In this document: positions 1-8,752 of the stretch, in pieces
Layout: each line of letters begins with the position of its first letter
Position numbering within the stretch: position 1 is the stretch's first letter
NCBI RefSeq assembly: GCF_009797025.1
Contig: NZ_CP047027.1
Location: forward strand, 4,650,001-4,714,000
DNA from: Cellulophaga sp. L1A9
Lineage (GTDB): Bacteria; Bacteroidota; Bacteroidia; Flavobacteriales; Flavobacteriaceae
Direction of reading: 5' to 3'
Length of the DNA: 64,000 bases
Translations under genes and position numbers: made by a program
Notes under the pieces: model-generated
Databases searched by the model: none
What the model saw: only the letters and a program-made list of their open reading frames with translations
What the model was told of the DNA's origin: nothing

Positions 1-1
1 C

Positions 2-910
2 GAGGTCATGAGAGCTCTTTTTAAGATTGCTTCTGATGAAAATATACTGAACCCTCTACGCTCTAAAATGGAACTTCCAGAACCCGCAAATGGTATCATG
101 GGATTAATGCCGGCTTACTTTAAACCCTATAACATTATGGGCGTAAAAATATTAAGTATATTTCCTGACAACCATAAAAAAGGGCTAAGTTCTCATCAAG
201 GAATATTCCATCTTTTTGAAACGGAGACAGGACAGCTTCTCGCTAATTTTGATGCCCACACCATGACAGAAATGAGAACTGCTGCGGTCAGCGCTTTAGT
301 TACAGATTATACCGCTCTCCCTAATGCTGAAAGTTTAGGAATATTAGGAACAGGGACACAGGCCTATTCTCATCTACAGGCTATTTTGCTAGTTCGCGAA
401 ATTAAATCTGTTTTTGTGTACGGAAGAAATCAAGAAAATCTAAATAATTTTATAGAAAAGGTAACTGACCTCTACCCTAGTATTACATTTACAAAATGTA
501 GCACAGCACAAGAAGCTGCTAACGCTTCTGACATAGTGTGTACCGTTACCGGTGCAAAAATGCCTCTTATTTCACAAAAAGGATTACGTAGTCATGTACA
601 TATAAATGCCGTTGGCGCCTGGGATCCTAAAAATAGAGAACTCGCTTCTGATATTGTTTTAAACTCAGCCGTTATTGTAGATAATTATTATGCTGCTGAG
701 CAACAAAAAGGCGAGCTTATTATTGCCGCAAATGAAATGGAGAGGACACCAAAAGATCTTATTGAAAAAAGCGTCTTTGATTTGGTCTCACAGAATAACA
801 GAAGCTATCAAAACATGCCATCGGTCTTTGCTTCCTTGGGTCTTGGCATTGAAGATTTAGCATTTGCCTATGAAGTATTTAAAAAGTTTAACAAGGAACA
901 AAAAGATTAA
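2..910 (+). CDS. Ornithine cyclodeaminase / mu-crystallin family protein, 5' end outside window
   Basis: An NAD(P)-dependent enzyme of the ornithine cyclodeaminase/mu-crystallin family, which also includes alanine and imine reductases. The frame is open to the window edge and the first ATG at 8 follows in-frame codons, so the true start probably lies upstream; family members usually have about 20-30 more residues. The Rossmann motif GILGTGTQA lies near residue 110 from that ATG. The family's substrate-binding region appears as VKILSIF (residue ~46) and TEMRTAA (~88), and an Asp follows the Rossmann half in GAWDPKNREL. The substrate cannot be told from sequence: ornithine, a proline/pyrroline compound or an alpha-amino acid are all possible. 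A strong hairpin terminator follows. Confidence 0.85.
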   Translation, partial: EVMRALFKIASDENILNPLRSKMELPEPANGIMGLMPAYFKPYNIMGVKILSIFPDNHKKGLSSHQGIFHLFETETGQLLANFDAHTMTEMRTAAVSALVTDYTALPNAESLGILGTGTQAYSHLQAILLVREIKSVFVYGRNQENLNNFIEKVTDLYPSITFTKCSTAQEAANASDIVCTVTGAKMPLISQKGLRSHVHINAVGAWDPKNRELASDIVLNSAVIVDNYYAAEQQKGELIIAANEMERTPKDLIEKSVFDLVSQNNRSYQNMPSVFASLGLGIEDLAFAYEVFKKFNKEQKD

Positions 911-924
911 TTTATCCATCATTG

Positions 925-973
925 AAAAAGGGTATTAGGAAGATTGTTCCATCTACCTAATACCCTTTTTTTT
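925..973 (+). terminator. Rho-independent terminator after the cyclodeaminase-family gene
   Basis: The arms AAAAGGGTATTAGG and CCTAATACCCTTTT pair perfectly over about 14 bp and run into a T tract. It lies between convergent genes and may serve both strands. Confidence 0.85.
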
Positions 974-1036
974 CGTCCTTTACTTTAAGACGCCTATTGT
1001 GCGTTATAATGCAAATTATATAGCATCGGCTATTCG

Positions 1037-2296
1037 TTATAAAAATGCTTCATCGCCTCCAGGAAGTTCTAAAGCTTTAACCGATTGAATAGCATTCCCG
1101 GCGATTCCTTTTATAGCCGCATGCATGTCTATCGTATTGTTGGTTACTTTCTCTATCTGTTTCTCTCTTTCTTTCCAGATACGCTGCATGGCTCTTTTTT
1201 CACTGTCTAGGGCAGTTTTCATAGAAGTAAACCCTTCTACAATGGCTTCTATTTGCATTCTGAACTGATTACTCGTTAAGTAATCATAAAGCATATCCAT
1301 TTTGTCTCCTTTATTTTCTTGGGTACTAAGTGCTAGATTTACTTTGATAATTGACTCTCGCAATACTTTACAGAGTCCTTTAAATTCATCATAATTGCAA
1401 ATCCATATACCTTCTCTAAGTCCCATTCGATCCATATCAGAAGGCATCACTTCAGTAACTAAAACACCAATATTGGCGCCTCTCTCCCTGATATCATTTT
1501 TAAATTTCTCGATCCAACTAGGCTGAAAGTCCTTGGTACGCTTGCTCTCGTAGTAGATTTTTCCACAATGCTGCTCCGTTCGCGTATTCACTATTTGAAT
1601 ACAATCGCCTCCTCGCGCTCCTTTTTTTATTTCTTCTATGGTATCTAAAGGAAACTGAGCTGCCAACCATTCTTCTATCGCTAATTCTTGTACTTCTCCT
1701 TGTAACTGCATGGAACCCTGCTCCTGCTTACGTTTCATTTCTTCCGTAAGCTTTTTTTGGTCCTCTAATTGTTTTTGCATTTCCTTAAAACGCAATTCAT
1801 TTTTATCTTCTTCCGATTTCTTAATCTTCTCTTTTTCAGCAATAAGAATCTCATTAAGCTTTTTTTGAGCTTCTGCTTCAGCCGCCTCTTTCAATTCGCC
1901 TTTTTCTCTTTTGAGTTTTTCTATTTCGGCTTTAGAGCGATTTAGTTCTTTTACTTGTTCTGACTTTTCATTCAATTCTTTTTGTAAAGCATTAAACTGT
2001 TCCGACTGTTCTTCTGTTAGTTTCTTTTTAAGCTTGGCTTCAATCTCTTTTTTACCTGCTTTTAGTTGATTATCTAAGCGCTCTTGAAACAATTCATTTT
2101 CTTGTTTCTTCTTTTGTTCGAATATTATTTTTTCTTGTTTCAGTTTCTCCTGCTCCTGCTGGTATTTTCTCTTTTCTTCTGCAATTTGAGACTGATATTT
2201 CTGCTTTATTTCTTCTTCTAATTGATGCGATAAAATATCCTGAACGTCTATGGATGTTCCACAATTAGGGCATTTTATTTGAGTTTCGTTTTTCAT
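1037..2296 (-). CDS. DUF2130 domain-containing coiled-coil protein
   Basis: A 419-residue cytoplasmic protein. It starts with a short zinc-ribbon-like CPNCG motif (residues 9-13), followed by a very long Lys/Glu/Gln-rich coiled coil (about 25-200) and a C-terminal globular domain. The C-terminal domain contains GGDCIQI and IYYESKRTKDF (about 230-255), a D...E-x-K arrangement of the PD-(D/E)XK nuclease type, and DUF2130 is usually placed near that fold. This architecture recalls RmuC-like proteins. The biological role is not known, and nuclease activity is an inference. No operon partner is evident. Confidence 0.85.
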   Translation of the reverse strand: MKNETQIKCPNCGTSIDVQDILSHQLEEEIKQKYQSQIAEEKRKYQQEQEKLKQEKIIFEQKKKQENELFQERLDNQLKAGKKEIEAKLKKKLTEEQSEQFNALQKELNEKSEQVKELNRSKAEIEKLKREKGELKEAAEAEAQKKLNEILIAEKEKIKKSEEDKNELRFKEMQKQLEDQKKLTEEMKRKQEQGSMQLQGEVQELAIEEWLAAQFPLDTIEEIKKGARGGDCIQIVNTRTEQHCGKIYYESKRTKDFQPSWIEKFKNDIRERGANIGVLVTEVMPSDMDRMGLREGIWICNYDEFKGLCKVLRESIIKVNLALSTQENKGDKMDMLYDYLTSNQFRMQIEAIVEGFTSMKTALDSEKRAMQRIWKEREKQIEKVTNNTIDMHAAIKGIAGNAIQSVKALELPGGDEAFL

Positions 2297-2440
2297 GCTA
2301 CTTCGGTTTTCATCTTTGTCGCCATACTACATCTACTTTTTAGGCCATTTCACAAAACACCAGCAACACCACTTTTGGTAATCAGCATAGGTTTATGTTT
2401 TGCGCTTGCAACCCTTTTATCAGGATTAAAAATGTGGTAA
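2294..2440 (+). pseudogene. Possible 3' remnant of a membrane-protein gene
   Basis: A startless open frame begins at the end of the DUF2130 gene on the opposite strand and reads HATSVFIFVAILHLLF, then a second hydrophobic stretch LLVISIGLCFALATLLSGL, ending in KMW and a stop. Two consecutive membrane-like segments in noncoding DNA suggest the tail of a decayed integral membrane protein gene. The family was not recognised, and chance cannot be excluded. The rest of the gap to 2616 shows nothing else. Confidence 0.3.
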
Positions 2441-2613
2441 ATATAATTACCAATGCGACTAAAGGTCTAAAATTTAGTTATTCTTCTCTGCAAATTTACT
2501 CAATGTATCTTCAAAATCTAAACCACAAAGCAGGTTGTTTTAGAAATTAATGGGCTCCCTTGATTTTAGGGCAGTACAAGGTTTACTAATTATGACCTAG
2601 ATAGATTTAAAAA

Positions 2614-2650
2614 TACAAAAGCCCTAACGATTTTGTTAGGGCTTCTGATG
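2614..2650 (-). terminator. Terminator of the cytolysin-like gene
   Basis: AAGCCCTAAC and GTTAGGGCTT form a 10 bp stem around a short loop. Read on the minus strand it is followed by a T-rich run, which suits the gene ending at 2689. Confidence 0.8.
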
Positions 2651-2688
2651 AACCATGAAAAAACACTCCGAAAATTCACCTAATTATT

Positions 2689-4308
2689 TTAGTTTAAAGC
2701 TTCTATGATGAAATTGGCTGTTGCAAAATCTCCATCCCCATTAAAATTTAAAGTGGCACTCCCCGATAATAAATCGGCAAGAAATAGTTTTTTACTATCG
2801 GATCCTAGATCTTCGTCCGCATCAAAAATGGTAGGATCATATTCTTTAAGCACTCCCAATAGATAAATGTAACTCTCGGGTCCTGGATTTTCAAGAACAA
2901 CAGTTATTGAGGAATTTATAGCTAATTGAAAATTACTTGTTGTTTGATAGCTGCCGCTATCATATGGACCCCACAAATAAGTGCCAAAATTAATAATTCC
3001 TTGTAGGAGTGACTCATGCTCATTTTGAGTCAATAGTGTCACAGATCCAAACATTTCAGCAATACCATCGGTCTCCCCTTTAACTCCGGAACAATTAAGA
3101 TCCGAAAGGGTTATTTTAAATCTAGATCTAATTTTTTCACACTGTTGTACGCTATATTCTGTGGCTAATACAATATTAGATATCGCATTGTTACTTATAT
3201 TTCTTAAGGTATAGGATAATGGAGCTCCAGGCGAATCTTTGGTATAATTACCACCACTTAAAATAAAACTTTTCACGCCCTCAATACCTGTTACTGCTTG
3301 TACCGCTTCTGCTCCAGATCCTCCCATAACAAAGGCTTTAATAGATGAATTATTAATTATATTTTGATAGGAAGCATCTATTTGTACATTTCCACTAGAA
3401 ATACCAGCTTCAAAAGCAGCACTAAAAGCAGCGTTCATTTCTGTATTAGAATAACTAGAGGTAGCGGTAAATAAAATCATTCGACCGTACGTTACCGTTG
3501 AAACATAACTTGGTAAAGTAGCTCCTAGAGAAGCTACTTCAGGTAGCTCTGTAAATAAATCACTAGGATTTTCAACAGCATCCATATCAATGGTATAATA
3601 ACTTTGTACATATTTAACCACAACTCTACTTTCCACTTTTTCGGATGAAAAATCAAAAGAACTCCCTACATCTACTGTCGTACTATTATAATTTGCCCCT
3701 ATTGAACCTTTAAGGTGTTCTTCTGAATACACATTGGAAACCTCAAAAGATAATTTAGAAGCTGTTGCTCCCGTAACCTCTGTGCTTAATATATCGTTTA
3801 TGGCCTCGCGAATTGTAGAGAGCTTTGGATCTTCTACGGTACGGCTTGGACTACCTGTAATATTCTGCAACGAAACAGAAATAGAAATAGGCTTACGACT
3901 GGCAACTATAGGAATATACTCTCCAGTGGCTATAGATTCTCCTCTAATCAATGCACCAGGGTATATTACACTAGTTGTTGGATCTAACAAAAGCATTTCA
4001 TTATATTCAGGAGCTGCTTTGAATCTTTTTGTACTGCACAAATAATCACCTGTTTCTTCAGCTGGTTCCGATGAAATCTCTTCTGGAGGATCAATAACTA
4101 TTGGGTTTTCAAAGGGCGAAAGCGTATTTATCTCCGCATTAAATGCCGTTAGTTTGGCCGCATTTGTCATGGCAGGGTACGTCTGTGATTCCTCCTCTTT
4201 ACTACATGAGGCATTAAAAAGAACACTAAGGAAGCAGGTGAAAAAAAGAATAGACCCGAAATGCCAATTCGATAAATGGTTGTTAAATGAATTATTATAT
4301 GTTTTCAT
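2689..4308 (-). CDS. Cholesterol-dependent cytolysin-like (thiol-activated cytolysin family) lipoprotein
   Basis: A secreted lipoprotein related to pore-forming cholesterol-dependent cytolysins. The start at 4308 is preferred over one 12 codons upstream because it gives a clean signal peptide ending at Cys in LFNASC, a lipobox-like site. Family landmarks in order are VIYPGALIRGES, KYVQSYYTIDMDAVENPSDLF-like text (the NPSDLF signature is conserved) and VSTVTYGRMILFTATSS. Gly- and Ser-rich segments around the transmembrane-hairpin region are present. The classical C-terminal cholesterol-binding undecapeptide (ECTGLAWEWWR) is absent; the tail carries CEKIRSRFKITL and ends differently. This fits the CDC-like proteins described in Bacteroidota, which are thought to act against other bacteria, sometimes as two-component pores. 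No partner gene is adjacent. Confidence 0.82.
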   Translation of the reverse strand: MKTYNNSFNNHLSNWHFGSILFFTCFLSVLFNASCSKEEESQTYPAMTNAAKLTAFNAEINTLSPFENPIVIDPPEEISSEPAEETGDYLCSTKRFKAAPEYNEMLLLDPTTSVIYPGALIRGESIATGEYIPIVASRKPISISVSLQNITGSPSRTVEDPKLSTIREAINDILSTEVTGATASKLSFEVSNVYSEEHLKGSIGANYNSTTVDVGSSFDFSSEKVESRVVVKYVQSYYTIDMDAVENPSDLFTELPEVASLGATLPSYVSTVTYGRMILFTATSSYSNTEMNAAFSAAFEAGISSGNVQIDASYQNIINNSSIKAFVMGGSGAEAVQAVTGIEGVKSFILSGGNYTKDSPGAPLSYTLRNISNNAISNIVLATEYSVQQCEKIRSRFKITLSDLNCSGVKGETDGIAEMFGSVTLLTQNEHESLLQGIINFGTYLWGPYDSGSYQTTSNFQLAINSSITVVLENPGPESYIYLLGVLKEYDPTIFDADEDLGSDSKKLFLADLLSGSATLNFNGDGDFATANFIIEALN

Positions 4309-5080
4309 AATGTTATTGTTGTTATTATAAAATTGTACGATCAATTGAACTGCGGCTCCTTAAAGATCTGCAAGGTATTTTATTCGTAGTTCTCTCGAAA
4401 TACGTAGGTCTGTAAGATAATGCGTAAGGGTACGTAATTGGTTTTAGTTTTAAACTTCGGGAAAAAAGCGTTGCAACTGATATGCAATAGAAGAGCTTTG
4501 TAGTCCTCTATCCATTGTTTTATTGAGGTAATTTATTGGCTTGAAGTATTTAATTTAGCGATACTATTACTGCTATGATTTAAATTGTTCTGGGTGAAGT
4601 ACATTATTATGCTGCAATTTCTGTTGATGAAAGCCTCATGGCATATACTGGATTATGGTTTTTCTGAAGACATACATTGCTTTAAAATTTTAAAATAAAT
4701 GATTAGTGCAAAATTTCATGCACTTATACTTGTACTACGCTAACGAGGTGTTAGAAGCAAAACGAATACATTTCCTTTTTAAAAACTGATAAATTATGGC
4801 ACCTAAAACCAATGAAGTTATAAAGTAGGCCCCAGTAATTTAAAAAATAGCATAGCATGTAATTGCGGTACTAATGGAACTCACTAGTTTACTTATAAAA
4901 GCTTCTTTCTCTCATGCATTGATATCTTCTAGATTGTAATTAATTATAGTTATTTTCTTATACACCCAAGAACTAGGGTGAAGATATTAGCACCCAACCA
5001 AAAGATTTTTTATTAGGGAAATTTTTAAATTCCATAATGATGTTGGTCTTATAAATTCTAGCTAAAGTTTAATAAATCGA
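4309..5080. other. Long intergenic region without a recognised gene
   Basis: About 770 bp between divergent genes. No reading frame of convincing length or composition was seen on either strand. It should hold the promoters of both flanking genes, but no clear -33/-7 pair could be assigned for the cytolysin-like gene. Confidence 0.5.
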
Positions 5081-5088
5081 TATCTTCG
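5081..5088 (+). promoter_or_regulatory. Possible -7 element of the DMT transporter gene
   Basis: TATCTTCG, a one-base variant of the Bacteroidota TAnnTTTG element, lies only 8 bp upstream of the ATG, which would give a nearly leaderless message. No TTG -33 element was found at the expected distance. Confidence 0.3.
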
Positions 5089-5096
5089 CGCGCATT

Positions 5097-5996
5097 ATGT
5101 GGATGTATCTTGGTCTTTTAGCAGCTTTATTTCTTGGTTTACACAATTTATGTAAAAAACATGCCGTACAAGGAAACGAAGTTTTTCCAGTACTCTTGGG
5201 TACTATTTCTTCAGGTTTTTTATTGATCGTCCCCTTTTATATTGGTTCTCATTTCTTTAAAGAAGAGATGGTGAAAATGGACTTCTATATCACAGCTATC
5301 CCCTGGAAAACACATGGCTTTATCGCAATAAAATCTGCTATCATGGCGGCATCATGGGTTTTAGCGTATCAAGCCCTAAAACATTTACCGATAACTATTG
5401 TAACTCCCATACGTTCTGCTGGTCCGTTTTTTACATTTATTGGCGCCATAACCATCTATCAAGAGAAACCCAACTTTTACCAATGGATTGGTTTTTTTCT
5501 GATCATCTTATCAGTAATGCTTTACTCCAAAATAGGAAAAAAAGAAGGCATTCATTTTAAACGCAACAAATGGATTTTTGCCATTATCGGTGCTACTTTC
5601 TTAGGTGCCTCTAGTGGTCTGTATGATAAGTTTTTAATTCAAACCGTACACTTAAATCCGCAGACACTACAATTCTGGTTTTGTTTGTATACGGTTCTTA
5701 TTCTATTGGTAATTTTAAGCATTACCTGGTTTCCAAATGCAGAAAAAAGAAAAGCGTTTAAATGGCGTTGGTCTATTCCTCTTGTAGGGATTCTGTTGCA
5801 AATAGCAGATTACTTCTATTTTAAAGCCTTACAAGATCCTGATGCTTTAATTATGTTACTTTCAGCCATAAAACGGAGTCAGATTATTATTGCCGTAGTA
5901 GTTGGTGGTATTATCTTTAAAGAACAAAACAAGCGGAAAAAGCTTGTGCCGTTAGTAGGTATCATGGCTGGTGTATTTCTGATTTTATATTCTTAA
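5097..5996 (+). CDS. DMT superfamily (EamA-like) transporter
   Basis: A 299-residue inner-membrane protein with about ten hydrophobic segments arranged as two halves, typical of drug/metabolite transporters. The first half contains IKSAIMAASWVLAYQAL followed by THPIRSAGPFF-like text (actual: TPIRSAGPFFTFIG), and the second half ends IKRSQIIIAVVVGGIIFKE, both EamA-style signatures including the conserved glutamate after each pair. Substrates of this family are varied and cannot be inferred here. It is a single-gene unit. Confidence 0.88.
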   Translation: MWMYLGLLAALFLGLHNLCKKHAVQGNEVFPVLLGTISSGFLLIVPFYIGSHFFKEEMVKMDFYITAIPWKTHGFIAIKSAIMAASWVLAYQALKHLPITIVTPIRSAGPFFTFIGAITIYQEKPNFYQWIGFFLIILSVMLYSKIGKKEGIHFKRNKWIFAIIGATFLGASSGLYDKFLIQTVHLNPQTLQFWFCLYTVLILLVILSITWFPNAEKRKAFKWRWSIPLVGILLQIADYFYFKALQDPDALIMLLSAIKRSQIIIAVVVGGIIFKEQNKRKKLVPLVGIMAGVFLILYS

Positions 5997-6413
5997 GATA
6001 GTGCCCTGAATATTGGAACATCAACCTCTAATTATATTGTAACTTCCTTTGAAACTGATCATCATAAGGCCCTTAGGATCAAAAGAGAATATTTATATCC
6101 TGTGTGTAACTCTGCATCCGGTTAATACAACCTAATCCAGACCCATAAGTATAACTCTTTTGAATTGCGGATAAATTAAACAATACCGTGCCATTATCAG
6201 AGATGGGACTATTCTCAGGAGTATCGCTTTTTTATTTTACTCGTTACCATACGCGACGGAAGTACAAACAGAGCATCAACAGAAAAAAAAATAGCGTTTG
6301 TATCTTAAATTCTATTTCACTGATTAAAACAGGTTATTCACTGATTTCATTTTTATACTATTTTTTAATTTTGGATGTTTACCGATTACTACACAATATC
6401 CTGAAAATTATTT
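5997..6413. other. Intergenic region, nothing recognised
   Basis: About 415 bp between two same-strand genes. Short frames exist but have no recognisable domain, and the longest overlaps the YHYH gene start. A decayed gene is possible but not supported. Confidence 0.4.
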
Positions 6414-7401
6414 ATGGAACGCACCAAACTAATAATAGCTGTATGCACCACACTAGTTTTAACGCCCCTGTTTTTTATTTTTGGAGCGAACAATCCGGTT
6501 CTCTATTCAGATTTGATAATCTCCAAGGATGATATTATTAAAAAAAGCTATTTTAATGCGACCTCTTTATTATCCTATAATAAAGTAGCTTGTACCTTAG
6601 AAGATGGCACTACGGGAGATTGTTATGAATTGGTATTTTCTAGCAACCCAGTAGAAGATGGACCTTACTGTCCTGAAACTATTGAAGATATAGGTGGTTT
6701 AGGTACTTATGATGGCGCAACAAACCCGGGTTTTCAAGTGTTAAGGGCTAGTTTGTTTCATGCTATGGAAGCCGATGGATATGATATTATAGATGATAAA
6801 GGAAATATCCGAATGGATGATTTCAATTCTGGGCGACCAGATACTAATTTTGAGTATTGTTTGGCTGCAGCTCCTGATAACGATTTAAAACTTACGTTCC
6901 TAATTCCTGCAGCACCAAAGCTATCAGGTACCAATAATGTTATTGAAACTATTGAATTAGTGGGCGTTTCATTAGATGGTGTTCCCATTAATGGTAACCC
7001 ACCATCGGTAATCAATGGTCCGCCAATGCCCAATGCTACCGGAGGTAACATCCCTTCTTTAGATCCTTGTGGCGGTCATAATGATCCTGCTGGATATTAC
7101 CATTGGCATTTTGTACCAGAAGTAATGAACCAAGTTTTAGCGGCGCATCATATTACAGAAGTATCATGTACCTTAATAGAACAAGTGTCAACGGTAAAAT
7201 TAATTGGTTTTGCTAGATGGTTTCCCTATCTATGCGTATGCACAGGAACCTTCAGATGTAGATGATTGCGGTGGTAGAACAGCGAATACCGCAGAATATC
7301 CTAATGGAATTTACCATTATGTTGCCAGTACAACTAGAGCTCCAAATGTTCCTAAATGCTTAAAAGGAGTTGCAGCAACACGTGGTTTTAAGTTTAGATA
7401 A
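6414..7401 (+). pseudogene. YHYH domain protein gene, frameshifted
   Basis: A secreted YHYH-type protein. The N-terminal part (6414-~7210) begins with a signal peptide (LIIAVCTTLVLTPLFFIFGA) and includes CGGHNDPAGYYHWHFVPE. At about 7205-7215 the frame LIGFAR runs out into WFPYLC, while the next frame continues as DGFPIYAYAQEPSDVDDCGG and NGIYHYVAS...PKCLKG, the expected YHYH C-terminus. The two parts join only if one base is removed or two added, so the gene is frameshifted or holds a sequencing error. YHYH proteins are extracellular with poorly known function. A small membrane-anchored protein gene follows at once. Confidence 0.8.
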
Positions 7402-7405
7402 AAAG

Positions 7406-8011
7406 ATGAAAAAATACATGTTATTCTTGCTATTTACTGTTCTAAGCTTCTCTTCTCTCCTAGCTCACAATCCATTATCTGCACTATACTATTTAGAACT
7501 AAAGGATAATTTAGGCATTCTAAGCATTAGTGTAAGTCAAGACGGACTAAATGAAGCTTTAAAAAAGCAGTATCTAACAGAAGATTTTACAACAATTACG
7601 ACAGAAAAATACAAGGAATTAGCCGTGCGTTACATCAAAGATCATTTTGATTTAACGCTTAATAATGAAGTTTTTTTATTGAACGATCGAGGGATTAAAT
7701 TAGGGAATCACCAAACTGATTTTAAATTTCTAACAGATAATCTTCCTAAAGATATAAGAACTATTGCTATTTCCATTGATGCGTTTGGAGAGAATGATCA
7801 ACATCAAACTATATTTTCTGTTGCCTTAGGTACACTAAAAGATAAAGTAATCTTAAATGTAGACAATGACTATAAAGCAACGCTTCATGTTGAAAATAAT
7901 AAACTCGTAAAAGAGTCTTATCGTGGCACCAAGCACTTAGGACTGCTGTTAGCTATTTTAGTACTGCTAAGTCTCGCCTATTTTTATTGGTCAAAGAAGA
8001 AAAAAATATAG
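7406..8011 (+). CDS. Secreted/membrane-anchored hypothetical protein
   Basis: A 201-residue protein of unknown function. The ATG at 7406 gives an immediate signal peptide (MLFLLFTVLSFSSLLAH) and sits 4 bp after the YHYH stop, so the two are probably co-transcribed. The middle resembles the DUF6702-type small exported proteins of Flavobacteriia in size and style (N-terminal AHNPLSALYYLE, about 110 residues of beta-rich sequence). Unlike those it ends in a membrane helix (HLGLLLAILVLLSLAYFYW) with a Lys-rich tail, which predicts a periplasmic domain anchored in the inner membrane. The family link is tentative. Confidence 0.65.
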   Translation: MKKYMLFLLFTVLSFSSLLAHNPLSALYYLELKDNLGILSISVSQDGLNEALKKQYLTEDFTTITTEKYKELAVRYIKDHFDLTLNNEVFLLNDRGIKLGNHQTDFKFLTDNLPKDIRTIAISIDAFGENDQHQTIFSVALGTLKDKVILNVDNDYKATLHVENNKLVKESYRGTKHLGLLLAILVLLSLAYFYWSKKKKI

Positions 8012-8121
8012 TTTAATTGTTTTTTAATCACTTTTTTTGTTGTCAAACTAATACGATCTGATTGTCTATTTACTTTTATTATAAACACAAATAACTTACC
8101 TTATTAAAAAAATCAATCCTT

Positions 8122-8676
8122 ATGAAATTCAGAGTAATTCTACTACCGATAGTAATTTGTCTAGTAACTCTAAGCATTTTTACTGCTTGTAAAGACAAAA
8201 AAGAAGAAGTTAAACCTGATAGAATTTCAGAAATTGCTGAAGCAACTTATAGTTGTCCTATGAATTGTGAAGATGGTAAAACATACCATGAAGCAGGGAG
8301 TTGCCCTGTATGTAAGATGGATTTGATGTTAACCGATAAAGAAATTGGTGCCACTTGCCAAGCCCATAAAGACGGGAAATGTTCTTGTGAGGGTGAGCAA
8401 TGTATATGTGCAAATTGTAAAGAACATGCTGGTAAAATGACCTGTGAAATGCATAAAGATGGCAAGTGTAAATGTGAGGGCGATACCTGTGCATGTGCAA
8501 ATTGCCAAGAACATGCAAAAAAAATGACCTGTACAATAGGAGAAGATGGTAAGTGTACCGACAAAAATTGCAAAAAACACCAAAAGAATAAAGATTGCGT
8601 CATGAATAAAGACGGGAAATGCATCTGCGAATCAGGGAAATGTACTTGTATCGATTGTGCTTCAAAAAACAAATAG
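8122..8676 (+). CDS. Lipoprotein with heavy-metal-binding domain and Cys-rich metallothionein-like repeats
   Basis: A 184-residue exported lipoprotein (lipobox SIFTACKDKK). After a short linker comes a heavy-metal-binding domain: YSCPMNCEDGKTYHEAG then CPVCKMDLM (residues ~46-72), the form found in CusB/CopA-type metal efflux proteins. The rest is four Cys/His-rich units: CQAHKDGKCSCEGEQC, CEMHKDGKCKCEGDTC, CTIGEDGKC and CVMNKDGKCICESGKC. The first two and the last are followed by CxC and CxxC pairs such as CICANC and CACANC, and EHAGKMTC-like joins link the units. The pattern recalls bacterial metallothioneins. A copper, zinc or cadmium buffer in the periplasm or on the surface is inferred. 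No efflux genes adjoin it. Confidence 0.8.
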   Translation: MKFRVILLPIVICLVTLSIFTACKDKKEEVKPDRISEIAEATYSCPMNCEDGKTYHEAGSCPVCKMDLMLTDKEIGATCQAHKDGKCSCEGEQCICANCKEHAGKMTCEMHKDGKCKCEGDTCACANCQEHAKKMTCTIGEDGKCTDKNCKKHQKNKDCVMNKDGKCICESGKCTCIDCASKNK

Positions 8677-8703
8677 CGCATTGCAATCCACTATTTCTAA
8701 TAA

Positions 8704-8740
8704 CAAAGACCACCTGATTAGGGTGGTCTTTTATTTTTTA
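8704..8740 (+). terminator. Terminator after the Cys-rich lipoprotein gene
   Basis: AAAGACCACC and GGTGGTCTTT form a 10 bp stem followed by T-rich DNA. It lies between convergent genes and could act on both. Confidence 0.85.
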
Positions 8741-8752
8741 TTACATCACTTT

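Noticed and set aside
5997..6413. A possible histidine-kinase remnant on the minus strand (text similar to YGSGLG)
   Set aside because: The match is a few residues long and lacks the flanking ATPase motifs.
8247..8681. Three overlapping minus-strand frames rich in Phe, His and Cys opposite the Cys-rich lipoprotein gene
   Set aside because: They mirror the repetitive codons of the real gene and have no domain, start context or neighbour support.
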